Shown here: in pieces, positions 18,413 through 28,554 of the stretch | Layout: every line of letters begins with the position of its first letter | Numbering within the stretch: the stretch's first letter is position 1 | NCBI RefSeq assembly: GCF_003226855.1 | Contig: NZ_CP029820.1 | Location: forward strand, 569,688 to 633,687 | DNA from: Blattabacterium sp. (Cryptocercus kyebangensis) | Lineage (GTDB): Bacteria; Bacteroidota; Bacteroidia; Flavobacteriales; Blattabacteriaceae | Direction: 5' to 3' | Length of the DNA stretch: 64,000 nucleotides | Position numbers and translations under genes: made by a program | Notes under the pieces: model-generated | Told to the model about the DNA's origin: nothing | Database searches by the model: none | Seen by the model: only the letters and a program-made list of their open reading frames with translations

Positions 18413-19600
18413 CTAATCCGATAAAATTTCTTTAATTTTATCAGAGGCTTCTTTTAAAGTATAAGTAGAATAAATCGGTAATTTACTAGTTTCAAGTTTT
18501 TTTTTGGCTTTTTCTTCATTGGTTCCTTGTAAACGAACAACGACCGGTATTTTAATATCATGGTCAATATGATGATAGGAATTAATAATTCCATCTGCAA
18601 CGGTATCACAACGAACAATTCCTCCGAAAATATTTATTAATATAACTTGAACCGATGGATCTTTCAATATAAGAAGAAAGGCTTTTTCTACACGTTTTTT
18701 ATCAGCATCTCCTCCTATATCTAAAAAATTAGCTGGATAACCTCCACAAGATTTAATCATATCCATAGTAGCCATAGCTAATCCAGCTCCATTTACCATA
18801 CACCCTACATTTCCTTCCAATTTTAGAAAATTCAATCTATATTCAAGAGCTTCTATTTCAATAGGCTCCTCTTCTTCTCTATCACGTAGATTAGCATATT
18901 TTTTTTGACGAAATAATGCATTATCATCTATAATTATTTTTGTATCTACTGCTATAATTTTATTATCAAAAGTATAAATTAAAGGATTTATTTCTAACAA
19001 TGTAGCATCACAAGATAAATAAGCATTGTAAAGAGAAATTAAAAAAGAACTTAAATTTTTTATTCCTAAATTAAACCCAATTTTTCTGGCTTGAAATAGA
19101 TGTAATCCCCATGATGGGTCTATTTCTTCTATATATATTTTATTTGGATATTTTTTTGATATATATTCAATATCCATTCCTCCTTCTTTAGAATAAAGAA
19201 TTACATTTTTTTCTAGATCACGATTTAGAAATATTGATAAATAATATTCTTTAGGAATGTAGTAAGGAGAAGGAGAAGAATATACATCTTCAGAAATTAA
19301 AACTTTATGAACTAATTTTCCTTTTTTTGAAGTTTGGGGAGTGATTAGATAATTTCCCAAAATTTCTTTGGATTTTTTATATACTTCTTCCAAAGATTGG
19401 ACAACTTTTATTCCTCCACCTTTTCCACGACCTCCTGCATGTACTTGTGCCTTAATAACTAAAGATTTTTTATTAGTTTTCTCAAAAATAATTTTTGCAG
19501 CTTTTACAGCTTCTTCTGGAGAAGAAGCAATGATCCCATAAGGGACATGAACTGAAAAAGAATTTAATATTTCTTTTCCCTGGAATTCATGTAAATTCAT
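18413..19600 (-). CDS. sucC: Succinyl-CoA synthetase beta subunit
   Basis: SucC with SucD converts succinyl-CoA to succinate while making ATP or GTP in the TCA cycle. The 395-residue protein starts MNLHEFQGKEIL and has the ATP-grasp fold with the GGRGKGGG loop, the ALEYRLNFLKLEGNVGCMVNGAGLA-type region (in part at about residues 250-270) and the C-terminal NIFGGIVRCD loop of the CoA ligase domain. Length is normal. sucD is not in the window. It is first in the sucC-dnaX-clpC-nth series and divergent from lolD across 103 bases. SucA and SucB, which make its substrate, are at 21766-25807. Confidence 0.96.
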   Translation of the reverse strand: MNLHEFQGKEILNSFSVHVPYGIIASSPEEAVKAAKIIFEKTNKKSLVIKAQVHAGGRGKGGGIKVVQSLEEVYKKSKEILGNYLITPQTSKKGKLVHKVLISEDVYSSPSPYYIPKEYYLSIFLNRDLEKNVILYSKEGGMDIEYISKKYPNKIYIEEIDPSWGLHLFQARKIGFNLGIKNLSSFLISLYNAYLSCDATLLEINPLIYTFDNKIIAVDTKIIIDDNALFRQKKYANLRDREEEEPIEIEALEYRLNFLKLEGNVGCMVNGAGLAMATMDMIKSCGGYPANFLDIGGDADKKRVEKAFLLILKDPSVQVILINIFGGIVRCDTVADGIINSYHHIDHDIKIPVVVRLQGTNEEKAKKKLETSKLPIYSTYTLKEASDKIKEILSD

Positions 19601-19703
19601 TTAGAATACTTTTTAAAAGTAAATTTAAACTAAAATTAGTTTATTTTTGAAAAGTTTTTTTTAGTTTCTTAATGATAAGATTACTAAATTTACATAAAAA
19701 TTT

Positions 19704-20371
19704 ATGGTTCAATCTGAAAATATTTATAAATCCTTTGGAAAAGAAGAAATTTTGAAAGGAGTCAATCTTATAGTTAAAAAAGGAAGTATAGTATGTATAT
19801 TAGGTGAATCTGGATCTGGAAAGAGTACTTTATTGCATATACTGGGAACTTTAGAGAATCCTACTTTAAAAAAAAAGGAAAAAACAGTTTTAAAAATAGA
19901 TGGAGAAAATGTATTGTCCATTTCGGAAAAAAGACTATCTATTATTAGAAACGAAAAAATTGGATTTATATTTCAAACACCACAACTTCTTCCTGAATTT
20001 ACAGCATTAGAAAATGTTTGTTTGCCAAGATTGATAAAAATTAGGGATAAAAAAAATGTAAAAAAAAAGGAAAAAAATTATTGAATAAATTGAATATTTC
20101 TCAATTTGAAAACTCAAAACCTGAAGAATTATCTGGAGGTCAAAAACAAAGGATATGTATTGCAAGAGCATTAATTAATGATCCTAAAATAATTTTTGCA
20201 GATGAGCCTTCAGGTAACCTGGATATGAAAAATGCTAAAAAATTACACGATTTTTTTTTTTCCCTAAGAGAAGAATTTAAACAAACTTTTTTAATTGTAA
20301 CACATAATCTAAAATTAGCAGATATGGCAGATGAAAAGTTGAAAATAGAAAATGGAATAGTAATTAAGTAA
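19704..20371 (+). CDS. lolD: Lipoprotein-releasing ABC ATPase LolD, frameshifted in poly(A)
   Basis: LolD powers release of lipoproteins from the inner membrane for transport to the outer membrane. Two frames give one protein of about 222 residues. The first (19704 to about 20077) has Walker A GESGSGKS at residues 34-41 and the Q-loop [12 protein letters not shown]. The second (from about 20070) has the signature LSGGQ, Walker [13 protein letters not shown] and the switch His in IVTHN. The frame changes in a stretch of A8-GG-A7 at 20061-20077; one extra A in either run restores [11 protein letters not shown] onward. The two frames overlap, so no domain is missing. LolC/E are not adjacent. It could be slippage-rescued, a sequencing error, or a new pseudogene. 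Confidence 0.8.
20061..20077 (+). repeat. A8-GG-A7 run at the lolD frame switch
   Basis: This A-rich stretch spans the point where the two LolD frames overlap. Adding one A to either run joins them. A further A-rich stretch, ending in an A8 run before TGT, lies just upstream, so the position of the lost base is ambiguous. Confidence 0.7.
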
Positions 20372-20382
20372 AATTAACAAAA

Positions 20383-21051
20383 ATGCTTTTAAATAAACTT
20401 TCTATTAAACATATTATCAAAAAACCAAAAATAGTCAATCAATATTTACCTCCTCTTTTTTTAATGATTCACGGATATGGAAGTAATGAAAAGGATCTTT
20501 TCTCTTTTCAAAAAGATATTCCAGAAAATTTTTTTATAATTAGTATTCAAGGATTTTATTCTTTTGGATCAGATAAATATTCTTGGTATGATATAGATTT
20601 TTCTAATGAAGATCGATTCATAAATATTTTACAAGCTAAGAAAACTATTGAAAAAATATCTTGTTTTATAGATGAAGCTATTAAAGAATATCAATTAAAC
20701 AAAAACCAAGTATGGTTATGTGGATTTAGTCAAGGGGCTATTCTAAGTTATGCTATTGCTTTTAAAAATCCTGAAAAAGTAAAAAAAGTCATTGCTTTAA
20801 GTGGATATTTAGAAAAAAAACTTTTACCAAAAAAAATGAATTGTGCTTCTTATAAAGATTTAGAATTTTTTATTTCTCATGGAAAATATGATACCATTTG
20901 TCCTATTAATTTGGTAAAAAAAGGGATTCACTTTCTTAAAAATAAGAAAATACTTTCTTTACAATACAAAGAATACGATTCGGGACATTCTTTAAACAAT
21001 TACAATTATCAGGATCTCATTAATTGGATTAAAAAATATAAATATTTTTAA
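20383..21051 (+). CDS. Alpha/beta hydrolase, carboxylesterase/phospholipase family
   Basis: This 222-residue protein is a small alpha/beta hydrolase of the phospholipase/carboxylesterase (Abhydrolase_2) type. The nucleophile Ser is in GFSQG, the acid is the Asp in HGKYDTICP, and the His is in DSGHSLN near the C-terminus, so the triad is complete. The oxyanion loop is in MIHGYGSNEKDL. There is no signal peptide, so it acts in the cytoplasm. It starts 12 bases after lolD and precedes a small membrane protein by ten bases, suggesting one transcript. The substrate is unknown. Confidence 0.88.
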   Translation: MLLNKLSIKHIIKKPKIVNQYLPPLFLMIHGYGSNEKDLFSFQKDIPENFFIISIQGFYSFGSDKYSWYDIDFSNEDRFINILQAKKTIEKISCFIDEAIKEYQLNKNQVWLCGFSQGAILSYAIAFKNPEKVKKVIALSGYLEKKLLPKKMNCASYKDLEFFISHGKYDTICPINLVKKGIHFLKNKKILSLQYKEYDSGHSLNNYNYQDLINWIKKYKYF

Positions 21052-21061
21052 TAAAAATTTG

Positions 21062-21616
21062 ATGAAAAAATCCACAAAAATACTTTTTTCCTTATTTATT
21101 TTTATAGGATCTATTTATTTTTTTTGGAATAAAAATTATTTATTTGGAATAATTATAATTTTTTTTGGATTACTTCCTATCTTTTTTTATTTCAGGAATG
21201 AATTTTTATTATTAGCCTTTTTTAAAATAAAAAAAAAAGATATGAAAGGATTAAAGAAGTCTTTAGACTTTATAAAAAATCCAAAATTACAACTAAGAAA
21301 AAATCAAATGGCCTATTACTATTTTCTTCATGGAATTTTATATTCAGAATCGAATATGCATCAATCGGAAAATTATATGCAAAAAGCTATAGATTTTGGG
21401 TTAAAATTTAAGCAAAATATAGCTATAGCTAAATTAAACTTAGCAATTTCCTCTTTATCAAGAGGAAATAAAAAAAAAGCTGAACTATTATTATCAGAAG
21501 CAAAAAAGATGGATACAAGAGGTCTATTGCATGATCAAATTCAAATAATAAAAATACAAATGAGAAAAATGAATATGGTAGATAGACAAAATCCTTATAT
21601 CAGAAAAAATTTTTAA
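21062..21616 (+). CDS. Membrane protein with a TPR-like C-terminal domain, unknown function
   Basis: I do not recognise a named family with certainty. The 184-residue protein has two N-terminal transmembrane helices (about residues 7-25 and 28-52), then a helical soluble domain resembling tetratricopeptide repeats: paired helices around AYYYFLHGILYSESNMHQSE and IAIAKLNLAISSLSRGNKKKA. The ATG at 21062 is used instead of a TTG one codon earlier. Similar small TPR membrane proteins occur in Flavobacteriia. It is the last gene of the lolD transcript and is convergent with sucB. Confidence 0.7.
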   Translation: MKKSTKILFSLFIFIGSIYFFWNKNYLFGIIIIFFGLLPIFFYFRNEFLLLAFFKIKKKDMKGLKKSLDFIKNPKLQLRKNQMAYYYFLHGILYSESNMHQSENYMQKAIDFGLKFKQNIAIAKLNLAISSLSRGNKKKAELLLSEAKKMDTRGLLHDQIQIIKIQMRKMNMVDRQNPYIRKNF

Positions 21617-21675
21617 AATATGGTAAATCCATAATATAATCCTTTAATGGTATTTTATTATTTATACTAAAAAGG

Positions 21676-21717
21676 TCAATTTTCTATTGAAAAAATTGAT
21701 AGAATTCTATCCAATAG
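21676..21717. terminator. Inverted-repeat cluster between two convergent genes
   Basis: The 149-base gap between the TPR-like gene and sucB holds overlapping inverted repeats: TCAATTTT with AAAATTGA, and the 14-base palindrome GATAGAATTCTATC flanked by CTATTG and CAATAG. Their place between convergent genes suggests a two-way terminator. The arms are AT-rich and partly imperfect, so this is tentative. Confidence 0.4.
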
Positions 21718-21765
21718 GTTTATAAGTTTCCCCTATATTCTATATTCCAAAATTTTTTTTTAGAA

Positions 21766-23010
21766 TCATAATTCCAATATTTTAGGAATGTTTTTTTCAT
21801 TTTCTCCCATTAAAAATTTTATTGGATTTTCTATTGATTCTTTCACAGATACTAAAAATCCAACAGCTTCCTTACCATCAATTATTCTATGATCATAGGA
21901 TAACGATAAATACATTATGGGACGTATTTCGATGGATTTATTAACAACTACAGGTCTTTCCACTACTTTATGCATTCCTAAAATAGCACTTTGTGGTGGA
22001 TTTATTATTGGAGTCGAAAGCATAGATCCAAATATTCCACCATTAGTAATGGTAAAAGTGCCTCCTTTCATTTCATCTATAGAAATTTTTCCATTTCGAA
22101 CACGTGTAGATAATCTACTAATTTCTTGTTCTATACCACGAAAAGATAAATGTTCTGCATTTCTAATGACTGGAACCATCAAACCTTTAGGTCCTGAAAT
22201 AGCAATACTAATATCACAATATTCAAAATTAATTTTTTGTTCTCCATGGATTATTGCATTAATATCTGGATATATATATAGACCTCTAACACAAGAAATA
22301 GTAAAAAAAGACATAAATCCTAAATTAACTCCATGTATTTCCTTAAAAATACTTTTGTATTTTTCTCTTATTAAGAAAATTTCCTGCATATCTACTTCAT
22401 TAAAAGTAGTTAGCATCGCCGTTTTATTTTTTACAGAAACCAATCTCTCAGAGATTTTTCTTCTAAGAGGAGAAAGAGTAGTAACTCTTTTTGAACGATA
22501 CACTGGAGTAGATTTTCCTCCTATAATATAAGGGAAATGTATATCGGTCGTAGTCTCAGAAATAATACAATCTTTTTTTGTTATTCTTCCATGTTTCCCC
22601 GTTCCTTGAATGGATTCTATAGGAATATTTTTTTCTGCCAATATTTTTTTTGATGCTGGAGAAGGCCAGTTCTTATTATAAGAAACTGTTTCCTTTTTTT
22701 TATTTTTATTAATCTTATTTTTTTTTTCTTCAGGATATGGTTTTTTAGATTCTTCCTCATAAATTTTTCTTTTTTTAGAAGTGTCTATAGTACATAGAAT
22801 ATCCCCTACTTTTATTTTTTTTCCTTTTTTTTCCATTAAGGTTATTACACCATTTTCTTCTGCAGAAATTTCTAAAGTTGCTTTATCTGAATCTAATTCA
22901 GCTATTACCTGATTTTTGGAAACGTAATCCCCATCTTTAACAAGCCATGAGGTAACTTCTACCTCTGTAATTGATTCTCCTGGAGAAGGGGTCTTGACTT
23001 TTATTATCAT
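21766..23010 (-). CDS. sucB: 2-oxoglutarate dehydrogenase E2, dihydrolipoyl succinyltransferase
   Basis: SucB is the E2 core of the 2-oxoglutarate dehydrogenase complex and transfers the succinyl group to CoA. The 414-residue protein has one lipoyl domain with the lipoylated Lys in ELDSDKATLEI, a Lys-rich linker, a peripheral-subunit binding domain (NWPSPASKKILAEKNI...GTGKHGRITKKD) and the catalytic acyltransferase domain ending with the active-site SYDHRIIDGKEAV. It follows sucA by 40 bases. The E3 subunit gene lpd is not in the window. Motifs and operon position agree. Confidence 0.96.
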   Translation of the reverse strand: MIIKVKTPSPGESITEVEVTSWLVKDGDYVSKNQVIAELDSDKATLEISAEENGVITLMEKKGKKIKVGDILCTIDTSKKRKIYEEESKKPYPEEKKNKINKNKKKETVSYNKNWPSPASKKILAEKNIPIESIQGTGKHGRITKKDCIISETTTDIHFPYIIGGKSTPVYRSKRVTTLSPLRRKISERLVSVKNKTAMLTTFNEVDMQEIFLIREKYKSIFKEIHGVNLGFMSFFTISCVRGLYIYPDINAIIHGEQKINFEYCDISIAISGPKGLMVPVIRNAEHLSFRGIEQEISRLSTRVRNGKISIDEMKGGTFTITNGGIFGSMLSTPIINPPQSAILGMHKVVERPVVVNKSIEIRPIMYLSLSYDHRIIDGKEAVGFLVSVKESIENPIKFLMGENEKNIPKILEL

Positions 23011-23050
23011 AGATAATTTAAATTTTAAGTATTATTTTATAATTTTAAAA

Positions 23051-25807
23051 CTATAGAAAAGCCTTTTCTAATATTTTATTTTGAATTTTTAAAAAATCTA
23101 TATAAGATCCTGTAGATGTACTAGAATTTTCATATGGTGCTATTAAATGAAATGACAGACTATTCCCTATTTTTCTAAAAATAGAACTCCATAATCCCAT
23201 ATTTTCTGGTTCTTCTTGGACCCAGAAGACTCTTTTTTTATTTTTGTATTTATTAAATAATTCTATAATTTTTTTTATTTTCAAAGGATAAATTTGTTCT
23301 ATACGAATTATAGCTGTTGTTTCATCCTTAATAGATTCTTTTTTCTTTAGCAAATCATAATATATTTTTCCAGAACAAAAAATTAATTTTGTTACTTTAT
23401 CTATATCTATAACCGAAGTGTCGTCCAAAATTTCTTGAAATTCTCCTTCAGAAAGTTCTTCCATTTTTGATATACATTTTGGATGACGAAGTAAACTTTT
23501 AGGGGTAAAAACTACAAGAGGTTTCCGAAAATTTAATTTCATTTGTCTTCTCAAAAGATGATAAAAATTAGCAGGAGTAGTACAGTTAACCAAAAATAAA
23601 TTATTGTTAGCACAAAGTTGTAAATAACGTTCAATACGTGCAGATGAATGTTCTGGACCTTGTCCCTCGTATCCATGAGGAAGGAACATTACAATTCCAT
23701 TTCTAATTTTCCATTTATTTTCTCCAGAGGAAATATACTGATCTATAATAATTTGTCCTCCATTTCCAAAATCACCAAATTGAGCTTCCCATAAAGTCAA
23801 AGTATAAGGAGATAACATCGCATATCCATATTCAAAACCTAAAACTCCATATTCAGAAAGTGGAGAATTGTAAACTTGCATTTTTCCTTGTCCTATTCGA
23901 ATATGATTAAGTAAAAAAATATCCTCTTCTTCTTCTGTTTTTACAATTGCATGTCGTTGAGAAAAAGTCCCTCTTACAACATCTTCTCCTGATAGACGAA
24001 TATTAAATCCTTCATCTAAAAGTGTTCCATAGGATAGCAATTCTGCAATACTCCAATCTACTAATTTTTTTTTAACCATTTCTAATCTTTGTTGAAAGAT
24101 AGATTTTGTTTTTTTAAAAAATATTTTATCCGTAGGAAGAGTAAAAATTTTATTGGAAATTTCTATAAGTCTTTCAATTGAAAATTGAGTATTTACTTTA
24201 TGAAAAATTTCCTTATTTTTATAAGGAAAGTTTTTCCATTCTTCTTCTAAAAATGAATTTAGAATATTCCATTTAATAGTTTTTGCTTCATCAAATCCTA
24301 TATTTAGAATTTTTTCATATTCTTGTTCCATTTTTTTTATTTCAATTGAATTAATGATCCCTTCTTTCTCTAATTTTTCTTTATACAAATTATATGAATT
24401 TGTATGTTTGGAAATAACTTTATATAAAGTAGGTTGAGTAAAACGAGGTTCATCCGCTTCATTATGTCCATATTTTCTGTACCCAAGTAAATCTATGAAA
24501 ATATCTTCATGATAATGCATTCTAAAATCTACTGCAAAATGAATTGCTCGAATAACAGATTCTATATCATCTGCGTTAATATGTAATACTGGAGAAAGAA
24601 CAATTTTTGCTATATCAGTACAGTAGGGACTAGAACGGCCTTCTGTGTTATTTGTCGTAAATCCTATTTGATTATTAATCACGAGGTGAATGGTCCCCCC
24701 TGTTTTATAACCTTTTAATTTAGATAGTTGTATTACTTCGTATACAATTCCTTGTCCTGATAAAGAAGCATCTCCATGAATAAGAATGGGAATTATTTTT
24801 TTTGAATCACTATATTGATTATAATCAATATCTATTTTAGAACGAGTGAGCCCTTCAACAATAGCGTCTACTGATTCTAAATGAGATGGATTTGGAACAA
24901 GACTTATTTTTATATATTTACCACTAAAAGTTTTTCTAATTTTTGTAAAACCTAAATGATATTTAACATCACCGGAAAATGATTTTTCTTTATATTTTTT
25001 TTCTTGGAATTCACTGAAAATATGAGAATATTCTTTTTTTAAGAAATTAGAAAGAATGTTTAAACGTCCTCTATGAGACATACCTACGACAAAATATTCG
25101 GTCATATATTTATTGGAAGTGTAATCTATCATTTCTTCCAATGCCGGTAATATAGATTCATTTCCTTCTATAGAAAATCTTTTTTTACCTACGAATTTAG
25201 TATGAATAAAATTTTCAAAGGAAACTGCTTCATTTAATTTTTTTAAAAAAAATTTTTTCTTTTCTTTGGAAAATTCGAATTTTTCTTTTAGAAACCAATT
25301 TTCAATCCATTCTATTTTTTTAGGATCCGATATATACATATATTCTATCCCTATAGAATTACAATAAATACTTTTTAGATGTTTAATAATGTTTTTTAAA
25401 CTATTTTTTCCAATACCAATTAATTTTCCTGCTTCAAACGAAAGATCAAGTTCTTTTTCAGATAATCCAAAATTTTTTAAATCTAAAGAAGGTAAATGTT
25501 TTCTCCTTTTTCGTATAGGATTTGTATTAGTAAAAAAATGACCAATTTTTCGATAAGCTTGAATCAAATTATAAACTAAAAATTCTTTAGTAATTGTGTT
25601 AATAATTGGAACATTTATGGGACTACTCTTAGTAGAGAGTTGATTCATTTTTTCATGAAAATTTTGATAATTTTCTTCATTAAAATCAAATCCATAAAAA
25701 AAAGCACACCAACTTGGTTCTACTGAATTAGGATTTTCTTTATATTTCTTATAAAGAAACTCTATATTATGGATAGAGTTTAGAAAAGAATATCGATCAT
25801 CACTCAT
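23051..25807 (-). CDS. sucA: 2-oxoglutarate dehydrogenase E1 component
   Basis: SucA is the thiamine-dependent E1 subunit that decarboxylates 2-oxoglutarate. The ATG at 25807 (MSDDRYSFL) gives 918 residues and matches the family start better than an upstream codon at 25840. Family features include YVVGMSHRGRLN, the diphosphate/Mg region GDASLSGQGIVYEV, NNQIGFTT and the transketolase-like C-terminal half with LWEAQFGDFGNGGQ and LPHGYEGQGPEHSSAR. It lies 59 bases after alaS and just before sucB. A thiamine pyrophosphokinase gene that can supply its cofactor is at 52268. Confidence 0.96.
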   Translation of the reverse strand: MSDDRYSFLNSIHNIEFLYKKYKENPNSVEPSWCAFFYGFDFNEENYQNFHEKMNQLSTKSSPINVPIINTITKEFLVYNLIQAYRKIGHFFTNTNPIRKRRKHLPSLDLKNFGLSEKELDLSFEAGKLIGIGKNSLKNIIKHLKSIYCNSIGIEYMYISDPKKIEWIENWFLKEKFEFSKEKKKFFLKKLNEAVSFENFIHTKFVGKKRFSIEGNESILPALEEMIDYTSNKYMTEYFVVGMSHRGRLNILSNFLKKEYSHIFSEFQEKKYKEKSFSGDVKYHLGFTKIRKTFSGKYIKISLVPNPSHLESVDAIVEGLTRSKIDIDYNQYSDSKKIIPILIHGDASLSGQGIVYEVIQLSKLKGYKTGGTIHLVINNQIGFTTNNTEGRSSPYCTDIAKIVLSPVLHINADDIESVIRAIHFAVDFRMHYHEDIFIDLLGYRKYGHNEADEPRFTQPTLYKVISKHTNSYNLYKEKLEKEGIINSIEIKKMEQEYEKILNIGFDEAKTIKWNILNSFLEEEWKNFPYKNKEIFHKVNTQFSIERLIEISNKIFTLPTDKIFFKKTKSIFQQRLEMVKKKLVDWSIAELLSYGTLLDEGFNIRLSGEDVVRGTFSQRHAIVKTEEEEDIFLLNHIRIGQGKMQVYNSPLSEYGVLGFEYGYAMLSPYTLTLWEAQFGDFGNGGQIIIDQYISSGENKWKIRNGIVMFLPHGYEGQGPEHSSARIERYLQLCANNNLFLVNCTTPANFYHLLRRQMKLNFRKPLVVFTPKSLLRHPKCISKMEELSEGEFQEILDDTSVIDIDKVTKLIFCSGKIYYDLLKKKESIKDETTAIIRIEQIYPLKIKKIIELFNKYKNKKRVFWVQEEPENMGLWSSIFRKIGNSLSFHLIAPYENSSTSTGSYIDFLKIQNKILEKAFL

Positions 25808-25866
25808 ATACAAATTTTTACCAAAAAAAATATTTATCAAATTTAAACAATTTTAAAAAAAATCTC

Positions 25867-28554
25867 TCAAAAAGAAATTCTATCATCATTTTTAAAAAAT
25901 TTTATAAATTCTTTCGTTTCTTTCAAAACTAAACTTAGTCCATTTATATTGCTTCCTATTGCCATAGAAAAGAAAGATTTACCCCAATATTTTCCATGGA
26001 TATAATCCGCCATTTTACGGATAATTTTATGAGCATGAATATTTTTATTGTTGATTACAGAATCAGAAATAGATATAAAAATCATTATTTTCTTATCTTT
26101 GATAAAACTTACTACCATAAATAAATTCGATACTTCGTTTCGTAAATCTAAAACAATTTTCTTAATAAGGTTGGGATTTAATTTTTTATCTTCATTAGAT
26201 ATATCACATATATATGTGATATAAGATAGTTGGATCGATTTTAATAAATACTCTTTTTTTAAAATTTTAATTTTCTGTGAAAACCCTTTTTCAAGTTCTT
26301 GTTTTAATTTTTTATTTTCTATTTGTAAACTAAGAAAACTCTTTATCGGGGATTCCGGATATTTTAGAATTTTTTTTAATGATTTATGTTGAAAATGAAT
26401 AGATTTTAAATATTGAATAGCTTTTTTAGAAGTTATAGCCTTTATCCTACGTATTCCATACGATATAGAAGCCTCTGATAAAATTTCAAAAACTTGAATT
26501 AATCCAGTACATTTGACATGTGTACCAATACATAATTCGGAAGAATTTCCGAAAGTGATTACACGTACTTTTTCTTTATATTTTTCATGAAATATTCCGA
26601 AACAACCTTTTTTTATGGCTTCTTTCAATGGAAAAGATCTTTTTTCTTCTAGAAGAAGATTAGAAAAAATTAATTCTTGAACTAATTTTTCTATTTTATT
26701 TAATTCTTCTGTAGTTATTTTTTTATAATGTGAAAAATCAAAACGTAAATAATCTTCTCCAATATAAGATCCTTTCTGTTGAATATGGTCCCCCAAAACT
26801 TTTTTTAATGAGAAATGTAATAAATGAGTAGATGTGTGATTTTTTTCAATTTCTATTCTTCTATTTTTATTTACTATTGCTTGAAAAGATGAATCAATAT
26901 TCAAAGGAAGTTTTCGAACAATATGTAAATTCATAGAATTTTCTTTTATTGTATTTTCAATAAAAATTTTATCTATTTTATTTTTTATAAAACCAGTATC
27001 CCCCAATTGTCCTCCTCCTTCAGGATAAAAAGGTGTTTTGGAAAAAACTAACTCGTAATAAGAATTTTTTCTTTTTTTTACGGATTTATTTTCTACTTTT
27101 CTATATTTTAGAATGAAAATTTTATATTCTAAAAAATCATATCCTATAAAATTTTCATTTTCATTCACAAATTGATTATTATGAATTTTTATCCAATCAC
27201 TTTTTATAATGAGATTATTATCTATTTTAGATTTTTCTTTTTGTTTTAATAATTCTTTTTGGAATGATTTTTCATCTATAGAAAAATCATTTTTTTCAGC
27301 TAATATTCTAGATAATTTTATGGGAAATCCATAAGTATCGTACAATTGAAAAATACTTTTTCCGTCAATAATTTTTTGATTTTTTTCTTTAGTTTTTATG
27401 ATTAAATGATGAAATCGTTCATACCCTTTTTCAATTACTCTAAAAAAAGAGGTTTCTTCTTCTTCAATTACATGCTTTATGTATTCTTTTTTATTTTCCA
27501 ATTCAGGAAAAAATATTCTAATTTCTCTTACCCAAGATTCCACAAATTTGTAAATAAAAGGTTTCTTTTTAGATAAAAAACGAGTTGCATAAATAACGGA
27601 TCTTCTTAAAATTCTTCTTATAACATAACCAGCTCCATTATTTGATGGTAATTGACCATCGTAGATAGAAAAAACAAGAGCTCTTAAGTGATCGGCTATA
27701 ATACGTATGGATACATCTTGATAAAATTCTTCTTTATAAATTTTTCCTAAAGAATCTTTTATATCTCTAATTATTGGAAAAAATATATCCGTCTCATAAC
27801 TAGAGAACTTTCCCTGTAATATCATACATAATCTTTCTAATCCCATCCCTGTATCTACATGTTTTGTAGATAAAATCTCCAAGGATCCATCTAATTTTCT
27901 AAAAAATTCTATAAAAACTAAATTCCAAATTTCTATCATCTTAGGATGTCCTTTATTGATCAGATATTTTCCTGGTAATCTATTTTTTTCTTCTTGATTA
28001 CGAAAATCAATATGAATTTCAGAACAAGGACCACAAGGACCCGTAGACCCCATTTCCCAAAAATTTTCTTTTTTTCCAAAAAAAAGGATATTATTTTTAC
28101 TTGTTAACGAATTCCAATATTGGTAAGTTTCTTTATCCATGGATAATCCATCTTTTTCATCTCCAATAAAAACGGATATGTAAATATTTTTTTTTGGAAT
28201 ATTATATTTTTGTATTAATAATTCCCAAGCCCATTCTATAGTTTCTTTTCTAGAATAATCTCCAAAAGACCAGTTTCCTAACATTTCAAACATAGTATGA
28301 TGATAATTATCATATCCTACATTTTCTAAATCGTTATGTTTTCCAGAAACTCTAAGACATCTTTGAATATTAACGATTCTTCGAAATTCCGGATTTTTAT
28401 ATCCTAGAAAGTAATCCTTGAAAGGATTCATGCCAGCATTAATAAAAAAAAGTGTAGGATCGTCTTTTAAATAAATAGGGAAAGAAGGAATAATTTTATG
28501 TTTTTTTTTTTGAAAAAAATCAAGGAAAGTATCTATTACATATTTGTATTTCAT
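25867..28554 (-). CDS. alaS: Alanyl-tRNA synthetase
   Basis: AlaS charges tRNA-Ala. The 895-residue protein has the class II catalytic domain (FFINAGMNPFKD, FEMLGNWSFGD, WEMGSTGPCGPCSE), the tRNA recognition region with GAGYVIRRILRR, the editing domain with zinc ligands in HTSTHLLHF and CIGTHVKC, and a C-Ala domain with a coiled coil near residue 740. Length is close to the usual 870-890. It overlaps the plsC gene by four bases (ATGA), so the two are translationally coupled, and is followed by sucA. The assignment is secure. Confidence 0.97.
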   Translation of the reverse strand: MKYKYVIDTFLDFFQKKKHKIIPSFPIYLKDDPTLFFINAGMNPFKDYFLGYKNPEFRRIVNIQRCLRVSGKHNDLENVGYDNYHHTMFEMLGNWSFGDYSRKETIEWAWELLIQKYNIPKKNIYISVFIGDEKDGLSMDKETYQYWNSLTSKNNILFFGKKENFWEMGSTGPCGPCSEIHIDFRNQEEKNRLPGKYLINKGHPKMIEIWNLVFIEFFRKLDGSLEILSTKHVDTGMGLERLCMILQGKFSSYETDIFFPIIRDIKDSLGKIYKEEFYQDVSIRIIADHLRALVFSIYDGQLPSNNGAGYVIRRILRRSVIYATRFLSKKKPFIYKFVESWVREIRIFFPELENKKEYIKHVIEEEETSFFRVIEKGYERFHHLIIKTKEKNQKIIDGKSIFQLYDTYGFPIKLSRILAEKNDFSIDEKSFQKELLKQKEKSKIDNNLIIKSDWIKIHNNQFVNENENFIGYDFLEYKIFILKYRKVENKSVKKRKNSYYELVFSKTPFYPEGGGQLGDTGFIKNKIDKIFIENTIKENSMNLHIVRKLPLNIDSSFQAIVNKNRRIEIEKNHTSTHLLHFSLKKVLGDHIQQKGSYIGEDYLRFDFSHYKKITTEELNKIEKLVQELIFSNLLLEEKRSFPLKEAIKKGCFGIFHEKYKEKVRVITFGNSSELCIGTHVKCTGLIQVFEILSEASISYGIRRIKAITSKKAIQYLKSIHFQHKSLKKILKYPESPIKSFLSLQIENKKLKQELEKGFSQKIKILKKEYLLKSIQLSYITYICDISNEDKKLNPNLIKKIVLDLRNEVSNLFMVVSFIKDKKIMIFISISDSVINNKNIHAHKIIRKMADYIHGKYWGKSFFSMAIGSNINGLSLVLKETKEFIKFFKNDDRISF

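Noticed and set aside
21917..22531. A 204-codon open frame on the plus strand opposite sucB
   Set aside because: It mirrors the sucB coding sequence in the opposite strand, has no recognisable domain, and sucB has all its family motifs.
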